The translations under genes and the position numbers were made by a program. From Acidimicrobiia bacterium (GTDB taxonomy: Bacteria; Actinomycetota; Acidimicrobiia; Spongiisociales; SHLN01), in NCBI GenBank assembly GCA_004283105.1, contig SHLN01000054.1, forward strand, positions 1 through 11,956: 11,956 bases of DNA. Direction: 5' to 3'. The first letter of the stretch is position 1. Each line of letters begins with the position of its first letter. The notes under the pieces were generated by a model. It was not told where the DNA came from. It saw nothing but the letters and a program-made list of their open reading frames with translations, and did not search any database. Shown one piece after another: positions 6,210 to 11,956 of the stretch.

Positions 6210-6386
6210 CTACTCGACATCGATGTGAACGACACGGGACTCCGGGTCATCCCCGTCGGGGCCGCGCAGTTCTTCGAGGACGGCAGAGATGGCCGCCAGC
6301 ACTTCGGAAGCCGCTTTCACCAGGTGATAGCCGGCTCGCTGCGCGGCCCGCTTGATTCGTTCTTCTTCTTCTTCCTCAGGGCTCAT
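6210..6386 (-). CDS. Unrecognised 58-residue acidic/helical protein after the ArsA-like ATPase
   Basis: I do not recognise the family. The frame opens with an ATG whose bases overlap the stop of the ATPase gene (TGATG) and closes with TAG at 6210-6212, two bases before the DUF2007 GTG. This spacing is typical of a real operon gene. The 58 residues begin with six consecutive glutamates (positions 4-9). A predicted amphipathic helix follows from about 10 to 41, with basic residues first (KRAAQRAG) and then a hydrophobic part ending in VLEEL. A polar tail with 'GPDGDDPE' and 'VVHIDVE' completes it. There is no signal peptide or cysteine. A small helical partner or adaptor of the ATPase is the natural guess. 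The alternative is a chance open frame, but the exact packing at both ends argues against that. Confidence 0.72.
   Translation of the reverse strand: MSPEEEEEERIKRAAQRAGYHLVKAASEVLAAISAVLEELRGPDGDDPESRVVHIDVE
6360..6374 (-). repeat. GAA trinucleotide run (five units) inside the 58-residue gene
   Basis: Five perfect GAA codons, preceded by GAG, encode the glutamate run just after the start codon. Slippage would add or remove glutamates without changing frame. The purine-rich run lies about nine bases inside the coding region, too far to serve as its own ribosome site. Confidence 0.85.
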
Positions 6387-7552
6387 CACTTCTCTCCAAA
6401 CGTGACTCGCAACACACCATCCTCCAGTTGAGCACGACGCACCTCTCGCCGGCGGAGGGAGTCCGGCAGGATGAAGGCCCGCCGGTACGAACCGACGGTA
6501 ATGATCAGTTCCTCGGCGTAGCGCACGACATCCACCTCACCCTTTTCGGCAAATGGGACGGCCACCGCAAGCACTACGTCATCCCCCTCGTCGAGCACCT
6601 GGAACGGCTCGCTCTCCGAAAGACGGTCGAGCGGGTCGACATCGGGATACAACTCGTCACCGAGCAGGCGGAGCTTCTCGACCCCGACCATCTCCTCGTC
6701 GAAGAGCCGAAGGCGGCGAATCTCGACGTCTGCGAAGCCCTCTTCTATGTCGACGAGGTAGTCGGCCTGGACCTCTTGCCACCGCTTGAAGTACGGGTCG
6801 GTGACCGTCTCGGGGAGCACTCGATTGACGACGACCCCGTCGACGGCGTACCCAAAAAGCCCGAGGTACGTGTACGTGCGTCGGGCCTCGTTGATGACCA
6901 TCTTCTCGGGGTTGAGGACCAGCCGGGCGCTCGTGACGAAGGGATTGGTGAGGATGTCGCGCACACCCTGGATCCGTCCATAGAACCCTTCGGCTGCATC
7001 GAATACTTCGTCGCCGGCGATCGGGATCGAAACCACCTTGTTGAGGACGGGCCGCATCGCTTTCACGATCTTTCGTTCCACCGGGAAGATCTTGTCCATG
7101 TACCAGCCGAGGATCTCGGGAAGTGAGAGCAAGCGAAGCGTTTCCGCGGTCGGAGCGCAGTCGACGACAAGGAGGTCGTAGGCGCCGGAGACGGCGTGGT
7201 CTTTCACGTCGGCGAGGGCAAACAATTCATCCATGCCGGGGAACACGGCGAGCTCCTCGGCCTCGATCCCCTTCAATCCGCCCCAATCGAACACGTCGGT
7301 GAGGTAGTCGCGCACCTCGCCCCAGTACTGCTCGAGACGGTGCTGCGAGTCGATCTGTTGAGCAACGAGGTTCTCGCCGATCTGGTGGGGCTCATCCCCG
7401 AGCGGGACGTCGAAGGCGTCGGCCAGGCTGTGTGCGGGGTCGGTGGACATGACGAGCGTGCGATGCCCGAGATCGGCCGCCTTGAGGGCGGTGGCGGCGG
7501 CGACCGTTGTCTTGCCTACCCCTCCTTTGCCGGTGACGAGCAGAACGCGCAT
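6386..7552 (-). CDS. ArsA/Get3-family ATPase with HSP20-like C-terminal domain
   Basis: A 388-residue deviant-Walker ATPase of the ArsA/Get3 (TRC40) family. Visible are the P-loop GKGGVGKTT (8-16), A' motif STDPAHS (36-42), switch II DCAPTAETLRLL with Asp131, and 'VVNRVLP' (241-247) of the base-binding region. Residues about 322-386 ('DDVVLAVAVPF...' to 'LEDGVLRVTF') fit the HSP20/alpha-crystallin-like domain found at the end of some ArsA-like proteins, including Get3d-type proteins. There is only one ATPase half, no arsenical binding cysteines and no CxxC zinc motif. No arsenic genes are nearby, so arsenite export is unlikely; handling of a hydrophobic protein or lipid is more plausible. The ATG at 7552 overlaps the SRPBCC stop (TGATG). 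The extra upstream frame to 7771 is an antisense-like artefact within SRPBCC. Coupling to SRPBCC suggests a working pair. Confidence 0.94.
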   Translation of the reverse strand: MRVLLVTGKGGVGKTTVAAATALKAADLGHRTLVMSTDPAHSLADAFDVPLGDEPHQIGENLVAQQIDSQHRLEQYWGEVRDYLTDVFDWGGLKGIEAEELAVFPGMDELFALADVKDHAVSGAYDLLVVDCAPTAETLRLLSLPEILGWYMDKIFPVERKIVKAMRPVLNKVVSIPIAGDEVFDAAEGFYGRIQGVRDILTNPFVTSARLVLNPEKMVINEARRTYTYLGLFGYAVDGVVVNRVLPETVTDPYFKRWQEVQADYLVDIEEGFADVEIRRLRLFDEEMVGVEKLRLLGDELYPDVDPLDRLSESEPFQVLDEGDDVVLAVAVPFAEKGEVDVVRYAEELIITVGSYRRAFILPDSLRRREVRRAQLEDGVLRVTFGEK

Positions 7553-8004
7553 CAGTCGGCGGCCGAAGCCAGCTCCTCCGACCGGTCGCGCAGCCCCCGC
7601 AATGCCGTACCGACGATCTGCTTCTCTGCCTGGCGGCGGAGAAGCCCCGGCACCTTGAAATTCGGTTCGACCTTCAAGGCGTAGACGACTTCGGTGGCGC
7701 CGTTCTCGAGCTCGTAGAACTCGTAGCGACCCTCCATCTCGGCGATGTCGTCGCCGGGCTCGGCCGTCCATTCGATGCGGGCGATGCCGTCGTAGGTGTA
7801 ATTCAGGACGTATGTGATGGTGCGGATCATTCCATCGACGATGAGCCGTGCCCGGGCAGGAGTGCCGTCTTCATTGACTTCCAGTATCTCGGTCTCGCGA
7901 ACGCCGGTCGCCCACTCCGGGAAGTTCTCGACGTGGGCGGCGACATCGAACACCACCTCGGCCGGTGCGTTTACCTGGATCGTCTGTACGGTGCCCTCAG
8001 CCAT
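7552..8004 (-). CDS. SRPBCC (START-like / polyketide cyclase-type) protein
   Basis: A 150-residue protein with the SRPBCC helix-grip pattern. An initial strand 'TVQTIQVNAPAEVVFDV' leads into a helix and 'NFPEWATGVRETEILE' (residues 28-43), then alternating strands and a long C-terminal helix from about 118 to 146. The fold makes a deep pocket for lipids or other hydrophobic ligands; many members have no enzymatic activity. The ligand cannot be told from sequence. The ATG at 8004 has a strong AAGGAG site five bases upstream, and the stop overlaps the start of the ATPase gene. This stoichiometric coupling suggests that it supplies or receives a ligand or client for the ATPase. It lies 45 bases after the metallophosphoesterase stop, so the transcript may be shared with the upstream genes. 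Confidence 0.92.
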   Translation of the reverse strand: MAEGTVQTIQVNAPAEVVFDVAAHVENFPEWATGVRETEILEVNEDGTPARARLIVDGMIRTITYVLNYTYDGIARIEWTAEPGDDIAEMEGRYEFYELENGATEVVYALKVEPNFKVPGLLRRQAEKQIVGTALRGLRDRSEELASAAD

Positions 8005-8009
8005 TGGAA

Positions 8010-8015
8010 CTCCTT
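8010..8015 (-). promoter_or_regulatory. Strong ribosome binding site of the SRPBCC gene
   Basis: AAGGAG, then five bases (TTCCA), then ATG at 8004. It is one of the best ribosome sites in the window and marks the entry point for translation of the coupled SRPBCC-ATPase-58-residue set. The 45-base gap also contains TAGCCT (8030-8035), which could be an internal -10, without a visible -35. Confidence 0.75.
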
Positions 8016-8049
8016 GCGTTGCGCACAGAAGGCTAGCCCCGTGCTCGAA

Positions 8050-8814
8050 TCAGGAGGCCGGGTGGTGGACACCCCGACCGGTTGCCCGGAAGTAGCCAAC
8101 GTTGCGGGCCAGGGTGTGCCCCACCCACCACTGAGAGGCTTGCGGCTGATGCACATCACCGAAGTAGTGGAACCGGGGCTGGTGGCGCTCGAGGTAGGCG
8201 AGCACGGCTCGCGATCCCTTCGACATGCCCCCGACAACATCCCGCTGGAGCGGCGGAATAGCCGGAGCGACGTGGGTGCACAGGATGTCGACCGGCCCGA
8301 GCGTCGCCAACCGATCTTCCATCACGTCTTCCGACAACTCGCCGGGCACGTTGAGCCCGGAGGTGATTCCCCCGCCCATGATGCCAACCTCCCAGCCCTC
8401 GATTTCGAGGCGTTCGTGATCGACGAACCGGTTCCCGGCCGGAAGGTGTTCGAGCAGAACCTCAACCCGATCGACGTTTCCATAGGTGATGTAGGCGCCG
8501 GCCCCTTCGAAGGCGGCTCCGATCTCCCGGTAGGCGGCATCGACCAACTCTCCGTGCCGAACCCGGAGTTCGTCTTCCCGTCCTTCGGTGGCCTCCTTCC
8601 AAAGGGCTCTCGCCTCGTCACGGCGGCCGGCCATGCGGAGTTCGACGAGCCGACGCACGAAGTCGATGCCCGACAACTCGGCCAGGATTCCCTCGTAGGT
8701 TCGATAGTCGGTGAAGTTGATGAGGTCACCGAGCACAAGGAGCGGTTGGTCGAGCGAAGCAACAAGGCCCCGGAGCTTCTCGCTTGCTCCGTGAACGTCT
8801 GCAATAAGGATCAT
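8050..8814 (-). CDS. Calcineurin-like metallophosphoesterase
   Basis: A 254-residue cytoplasmic phosphoesterase with a two-metal active site. Motifs in order: Asp6 and His8 in 'ADVHG', Asp30 in 'VLGDLINF', Asn113 in 'YGNVD', His181 in 'CTHVAP', and Asp220/His222 in 'FGDVHQP'. The usual GNH(D/E) and GHxH motifs are altered to GNVD and GDVH, so one conserved histidine is lost from each, though most metal ligands remain. About 80 residues separate the GD and GN motifs; this helical, charged insertion (around 45-100) could set substrate choice. The substrate is unknown: nucleotides, phosphoproteins and RNA ends are all used in this superfamily. The ATG at 8814 overlaps the stop of the 91-residue membrane protein gene (ATGA), implying translational coupling and perhaps a physical link to that protein. 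Confidence 0.92.
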   Translation of the reverse strand: MILIADVHGASEKLRGLVASLDQPLLVLGDLINFTDYRTYEGILAELSGIDFVRRLVELRMAGRRDEARALWKEATEGREDELRVRHGELVDAAYREIGAAFEGAGAYITYGNVDRVEVLLEHLPAGNRFVDHERLEIEGWEVGIMGGGITSGLNVPGELSEDVMEDRLATLGPVDILCTHVAPAIPPLQRDVVGGMSKGSRAVLAYLERHQPRFHYFGDVHQPQASQWWVGHTLARNVGYFRATGRGVHHPAS

Positions 8815-9086
8815 TTGGCGAGGCCGGCGACCGCGCCCGCCACCACTGCTCCGGCAGCCGCGGCCAACGTCGCCACCGCCATCGGCCAGCCGGTGTAGGC
8901 GGCGGAGAGGCCGGCCATCCCAAACCCGAAGACACCGGCCACGATTCGCCTGCCGGTGAGACCGAATCGCTCGTCCGGGTCGATCTTCGACCAGCCCTCA
9001 ACAGAGCCTGCGACGCCCACCGCGATGATCCATGCCAGCAGCATGATGGTTCCGAACCCGAGGGCGAACCCGAACACGGCTCTCAC
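8811..9086 (-). CDS. Small three-helix membrane protein, unknown function
   Basis: A 91-residue protein that I do not recognise. It has a hydrophobic segment at residues 3-27 rich in Ala, Val and Phe, a polar loop 'GWSKIDPDERFGLTGRR' (31-47), and two more hydrophobic stretches, about 48-67 and 68-90, the last almost only Ala, Val and Gly. An integral membrane protein with two or three helices is likely. The GTG at 9086 is chosen because AAGGAG lies five bases upstream and the protein then starts directly with its first helix. A longer frame to 9239 would run into queG and adds Arg- and Ser-rich residues that look non-coding. It begins 19 bases after the queG stop and overlaps the metallophosphoesterase start by four bases (ATGA), so it may anchor that enzyme. 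Confidence 0.8.
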   Translation of the reverse strand: MRAVFGFALGFGTIMLLAWIIAVGVAGSVEGWSKIDPDERFGLTGRRIVAGVFGFGMAGLSAAYTGWPMAVATLAAAAGAVVAGAVAGLAK

Positions 9087-9091
9087 AAGCT

Positions 9092-9097
9092 CTCCTT
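9092..9097 (-). promoter_or_regulatory. Ribosome binding site deciding the GTG start of the membrane protein
   Basis: AAGGAG followed by five bases (AGCTT) and GTG at 9086, in the gap after queG. It rules in favour of the 91-residue product over the 142-residue reading. Confidence 0.75.
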
Positions 9098-9105
9098 CAT
9101 GGGAA

Positions 9106-10236
9106 TCAGCGTACCGGGCGATCCGGATCGGCAAGACGCTCGAGCGCCGCGACGAACTCGCCTTTGACAAGCGAGTCGGATTCGACGGCTGCTGCCTGCC
9201 GCAAGGAGGGGATGGCACCAGCGGCTCCCAGCGATCCAAGCGCCCAGGCGGCGTGGGCTCGTAGCACGGCGACCGGTGACTGGAGGTACCCGGTGATCAC
9301 CGGCTCGGCCTCGGTCGTGCCGCTGTGACCGAGCGCGACGAGGGCATTGCGCCGGAGGAATCGCGGATCGCGGCGCGGAATGTAGAAATGCCCGTACTCG
9401 GCGAGGAGCTCGGCGTTCGATCGGTTCAGCAGCTCGAGGAGGTCGACCCGACCTGCCACGGTCGTGGCGTCTGCTTCCCACCGCTCCCCGGGAGGGCAGG
9501 CCTCGAGGCAGTCGTCGCATCCGTAGAGCCGGTCTCCCCATGCTTCTCGGATGGCGAGGGGGATCATTCCCGGTGTCTGCGCCCAGTAGGAGATGCAACG
9601 GGTGGCGTCGAGTACGCCCTCGGTATCGAGCGCCCCGGTTGGGCAGGCCGGAATGCAGGCCGTGCAGGTCCCACAGTCGCGCACCATCGGTTCGCTCACC
9701 GGGAGGGGGGCGTCGGTGACCACCGAGCCGAGCAGCATCCAGGGCCCGAACCCGGGGGCAAGCGCCATCGTGCTCTTCCCCCACCAGGCCACCCCCGCTC
9801 TGACGGCAGCCGCCCGGTCGACGAGGCGGTTGTCGTCTGCCAGCGGTTCGGCTCGAAACCCGGCACTCTCCAGTTCCGCGGACAGCGCGGCAAGAAGCTC
9901 CCGCAAGGGGACGTATTGATCGGAGGTGGCAAAGCGGGCGATTCGTCCCGTGTTCGGCGAACGTGGGCCGGGTCGGCCCGCCGTCGGCAGGTACGAGACG
10001 GCTGCGACGAGGAGCCGCTCGGACCAGCGAAACGTTGTCCGCACGTCGGTCGAGATTACGGGGTCGGTGTAGGTGAACCGGCGTCGCCCGGCCTCACCCG
10101 ACTCGAGCCTGCGATCCATCTCGGCCTGCACCTCGACGAACGGCTCAACCGAGCACACACCGAGCCCGACGCCGCCGTTGGCGTCGCCGATGCTCTTGAG
10201 CCGTTCCAATAGGTCGTGCGCGGCCCGATCCTCCAT
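9106..10236 (-). CDS. queG: Epoxyqueuosine reductase (QueG)
   Basis: QueG carries out the last step of queuosine formation in the anticodon of certain tRNAs, reducing epoxyqueuosine with cobalamin and two [4Fe-4S] clusters. The 376-residue protein has CxxCxxCxxxC at Cys188, 191, 194 and 198, and the second set Cys214, 240, 243 and 247 ('RCISYWAQ', 'GCDDCLEACPPG'). Asp134 aligns with the catalytic Asp. The downstream segment reads 'DNRLVDRAAAVRAGVAWWGKS', where many bacterial enzymes have DxxP-x-x-ER ... GLGW-x-GKN. Residues about 290-370 form HEAT-like alpha repeats, as in the Bacillus enzyme. The ATG at 10236 has no Shine-Dalgarno; TAGCCT lies exactly six bases upstream, suggesting a leaderless message. 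No other queuosine gene is in the window. It heads the long minus-strand run and diverges from ilvD. Confidence 0.94.
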   Translation of the reverse strand: MEDRAAHDLLERLKSIGDANGGVGLGVCSVEPFVEVQAEMDRRLESGEAGRRRFTYTDPVISTDVRTTFRWSERLLVAAVSYLPTAGRPGPRSPNTGRIARFATSDQYVPLRELLAALSAELESAGFRAEPLADDNRLVDRAAAVRAGVAWWGKSTMALAPGFGPWMLLGSVVTDAPLPVSEPMVRDCGTCTACIPACPTGALDTEGVLDATRCISYWAQTPGMIPLAIREAWGDRLYGCDDCLEACPPGERWEADATTVAGRVDLLELLNRSNAELLAEYGHFYIPRRDPRFLRRNALVALGHSGTTEAEPVITGYLQSPVAVLRAHAAWALGSLGAAGAIPSLRQAAAVESDSLVKGEFVAALERLADPDRPVR

Positions 10237-10242
10237 GGAGGC

Positions 10243-10248
10243 AGGCTA
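10243..10248 (-). promoter_or_regulatory. Putative leaderless -10 box of queG
   Basis: TAGCCT on the minus strand, then GCCTCC, then ATG at 10236: the TAnnnT box occupies -12 to -7 if transcription starts on the A. No -35 is recognisable. It shares the 43-bp gap with the ilvD promoter. Confidence 0.5.
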
Positions 10249-10267
10249 TCTGAGCGAGGACGGCCCC

Positions 10268-10273
10268 TAACAT
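10268..10273 (+). promoter_or_regulatory. Putative leaderless -10 box of ilvD
   Basis: TAACAT, then GCCCGC, then ATG at 10280. The spacing is identical to queG and alaC, and there is no ribosome site between box and start. No -35 is recognisable at 16-19 bases. Confidence 0.55.
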
Positions 10274-10279
10274 GCCCGC

Positions 10280-11956
10280 ATGGCCGCCGACCTCAATCGA
10301 ACCAGCCGACGCATCACCCAACCGGCCGCACAGGGCGCCTCCCAGGCGATGCTCTATGCCACCGGCCTCACCGAAGCCGACATGAACAAGGCCCAGGTGG
10401 GGATCGCCAGCATGTGGTACGAGGGCAACTCCTGCAACATGCACTTGGATGAGTTGGCCGCCACGGTCAAGGAGGGCATGACCGCGGCCGGCCTGGTCGG
10501 GATGCGGTTCAACACCATCGGCGTGTCGGACGGCATCTCCATGGGGACGGAGGGAATGAGCTACTCGCTCCAGAGCCGCGACCTCATCGCGGACTCCATC
10601 GAGACGGTGATGCGAGCCCAGTGGTACGACGCCAACGTCTCGATTCCCGGCTGTGACAAGAACATGCCGGGCGCCATCATGGCGATGGGCCGGGTGAACC
10701 GCCCGTCGCTCATGGTGTACGGCGGCACGATCCGGGCGGGGTTTGCCCCCGGTGGCGAAGCACTCGATATCGTGTCCGCCTTTCAGTCCTACGGCGAGTA
10801 CATCGCCGAACGCATCAGCGAGGAAGAGCGGTTCGACATCGTGCGCCACGCCTGCCCGGGAGCCGGTGCGTGCGGGGGCATGTACACCGCCAACACGATG
10901 GCGTCGGCCATCGAGGCGCTCGGGATGAGCCTCCCCTACAGCTCTTCAACGCCCGCAACCGACCCGGCCAAGCTCGACGAATGCCTCCGAGCGGGAGCCG
11001 CCATGCGCACGCTGCTCGAACAAGACATCAAGCCGACCGACATCATGACGCGGAACGCCTTCGAGAATGCCATGGTGATCACGATGGCACTGGGCGGCTC
11101 GACCAATGCGGTCCTCCACCTCATCGCGATGGCCCGCTCGGTCGACGTCGACCTGACCATCGACGACTTCCAGGCGGTGAGCGACCGGATTCCGTTCCTG
11201 GCCGACCTCAAGCCGAGCGGCCGGTATGTCATGGAGGACCTCCACCAGGTGGGTGGGACGCCGGCCGTCCTCAAGCTGCTGCTCGAGCACGATGCCCTCG
11301 ATGGTGGTTGCCTGACGGTGACGGGCCAAACGCTGGCCGAGAACCTGGCCGATCTTCCCGGCCTGGCGAGCGGTCAGGATGTGATCGCTCCATGGGACTC
11401 TCCCATCAAGGAGACCGCTCACATCCAGATCCTCCGTGGCTCGCTGGCTCCCGACGGGGCGGTGGCCAAGATCACCGGCAAAGAAGGCCTCCGTTTCAGC
11501 GGCACGGCGCGACCCTTCGACAGTGAGGAGGACATGCTGGCCGCCGTCGAGGCGGGCACCATCGGTCCCGGTGACGTCGTGGTGATTCGCTATGAGGGCC
11601 CAAAGGGAGGGCCGGGCATGCCCGAAATGCTCACGCCGACCTCGGTGATCATGGGGGCCGGCCTCGGCGCAGAGGTGGCCCTCATCACCGATGGCCGATT
11701 CTCAGGAGGCTCGCACGGGTTTATCGTCGGACATGTGACCCCGGAGGCCCAGGAGGGCGGACCGATCTCCCTCGTGGAGGACGGCGACACGATCACCATC
11801 GACGCGGCGACCCGATCGATCGAGCTGGAGGTCGATGCTGCTGAGATCAACCGGCGGCGGTCGGCCTGGTCGCCGCCGCCGTTGAAGGCGACCCGCGGCA
11901 CGCTCGCCAAGTACATCCGCACCGTGAAGTCGGCGTCCGAGGGCTGCGTCACCGAC
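10280..11956 (+). CDS. ilvD: Dihydroxy-acid dehydratase (IlvD), complete but for the stop
   Basis: IlvD dehydrates 2,3-dihydroxy-isovalerate and its methyl homologue to the 2-keto acids that give valine, leucine and isoleucine. I translated this frame directly: 559 codons remain open to the window edge. Iron-sulfur ligands are Cys52 ('GNSCNMH'), Cys125 ('PGCDKNMPG', with Lys127, the expected carbamylated lysine) and Cys198 ('GACGGMYTANTM'). Further family motifs are 'MALGGSTNAVLHL', 'EGPKGGPGMPEML' and 'DGRFSGGSHGFIVGHV'. The last residues, 'ASEGCVTD', match the usual family ending, so only the stop codon is probably missing. The cysteine pattern fits the [2Fe-2S]/[4Fe-4S] IlvD branch rather than sugar-acid dehydratases, though the latter (Edd, arabinonate type) are relatives. 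The ATG at 10280 has TAACAT six bases upstream and no ribosome site, so it is probably leaderless. Confidence 0.97.
   Translation, partial: MAADLNRTSRRITQPAAQGASQAMLYATGLTEADMNKAQVGIASMWYEGNSCNMHLDELAATVKEGMTAAGLVGMRFNTIGVSDGISMGTEGMSYSLQSRDLIADSIETVMRAQWYDANVSIPGCDKNMPGAIMAMGRVNRPSLMVYGGTIRAGFAPGGEALDIVSAFQSYGEYIAERISEEERFDIVRHACPGAGACGGMYTANTMASAIEALGMSLPYSSSTPATDPAKLDECLRAGAAMRTLLEQDIKPTDIMTRNAFENAMVITMALGGSTNAVLHLIAMARSVDVDLTIDDFQAVSDRIPFLADLKPSGRYVMEDLHQVGGTPAVLKLLLEHDALDGGCLTVTGQTLAENLADLPGLASGQDVIAPWDSPIKETAHIQILRGSLAPDGAVAKITGKEGLRFSGTARPFDSEEDMLAAVEAGTIGPGDVVVIRYEGPKGGPGMPEMLTPTSVIMGAGLGAEVALITDGRFSGGSHGFIVGHVTPEAQEGGPISLVEDGDTITIDAATRSIELEVDAAEINRRRSAWSPPPLKATRGTLAKYIRTVKSASEGCVTD

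Noticed and set aside
6386..7552. Arsenite-efflux ATPase (ArsA) in the strict sense
   Set aside because: Single ATPase half, no arsenical-binding cysteines, and no arsB, arsC, arsD or arsR in the neighbourhood.
7553..7771. 73-codon upstream extension of the ArsA-like ATPase
   Set aside because: It runs out of frame through the SRPBCC gene and is Arg/Gly-rich; the P-loop normally lies within about ten residues of the start, as it does from the ATG at 7552.
7933..8898. 321-codon open frame on the plus strand
   Set aside because: Antisense shadow covering the metallophosphoesterase; the minus-strand reading has all phosphoesterase motifs.
9083..9784. 233-codon minus-strand frame overlapping queG
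   Set aside because: Out-of-frame shadow of queG, extremely rich in Arg, Pro and Gly; it has no motif and would replace the iron-sulfur cysteines.
9325..10212. 295-codon open frame on the plus strand
   Set aside because: Antisense to queG, which is clearly coding on the minus strand.
10145..10849. 234-codon minus-strand frame spanning the queG/ilvD gap
   Set aside because: It crosses the divergent promoter region and is antisense to ilvD, whose frame is intact over 559 codons.
1..11956. Mobile element, prophage, CRISPR array or tRNA gene
   Set aside because: Checked the gaps by eye: none exceeds 120 bases, and no transposase, integrase, spaced direct repeats or tRNA-like cloverleaf was seen.

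Overview
The window is GC-rich, with a strong bias to G or C at third codon positions and densely packed genes. It reads as a chromosomal housekeeping and accessory block from a high-GC actinobacterium. An Acidimicrobiia-like lineage is my best guess, from gene content and from several promoter-like TAnnnT boxes placed directly before start codons. No taxonomic marker gene is present, so this is inference. I see no tRNA, rRNA, CRISPR array, transposase, integrase or phage gene. The longest stretch without a gene is 120 bases, between fabD and glgP.

Layout: (1) 1-1062, minus strand: the start of fabH (cut by the window edge) preceded by a complete fabD, the order fabD-fabH of a type II fatty-acid synthesis operon. 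(2) 1183-3306, plus strand: a 707-residue alpha-glucan phosphorylase. A 120-bp divergent promoter region separates it from fabD. (3) 3404-4231, minus: a fusion of a DUF4242 (nickel-binding-like) domain to a class III nucleotide cyclase, bracketed by two related hairpin/GGCC-repeat elements at 3350-3383 and 4314-4360. (4) 4362-5534, minus: an alaC-type alanine aminotransferase with its own apparent leaderless promoter. (5) 5574-10236, minus: eight tightly packed genes. In order of transcription they are queG, a 91-residue membrane protein, a metallophosphoesterase, an SRPBCC lipid-binding-type protein, an ArsA/Get3-like ATPase with an HSP20-like C-terminal domain, an unrecognised 58-residue acidic protein, a DUF2007 protein and a DUF1232 (YkvA-like) protein. 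(6) 10280-11956, plus: ilvD, complete except for its stop codon, divergent from queG across only 43 bp.

Cooperation: fabD and fabH feed fatty-acid chain initiation. ilvD and alaC are both amino-acid enzymes close to pyruvate metabolism, and glgP mobilises storage glucan. The most interesting part is the run from 8004 down to 5574. There a putative hydrophobic-ligand carrier (SRPBCC) and an ArsA/Get3-family ATPase are translationally coupled (TGATG overlap). The ATPase is coupled in the same way to the 58-residue protein, with DUF2007 and DUF1232 genes following. This looks like a functional module, perhaps for handling hydrophobic cargo at the membrane, but its role cannot be read from sequence alone. 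Second in interest are the DUF4242-cyclase fusion, with an atypical substrate-specificity position, and the recurrent leaderless-start geometry (TAnnnT, six bases, ATG) at alaC, queG and ilvD.
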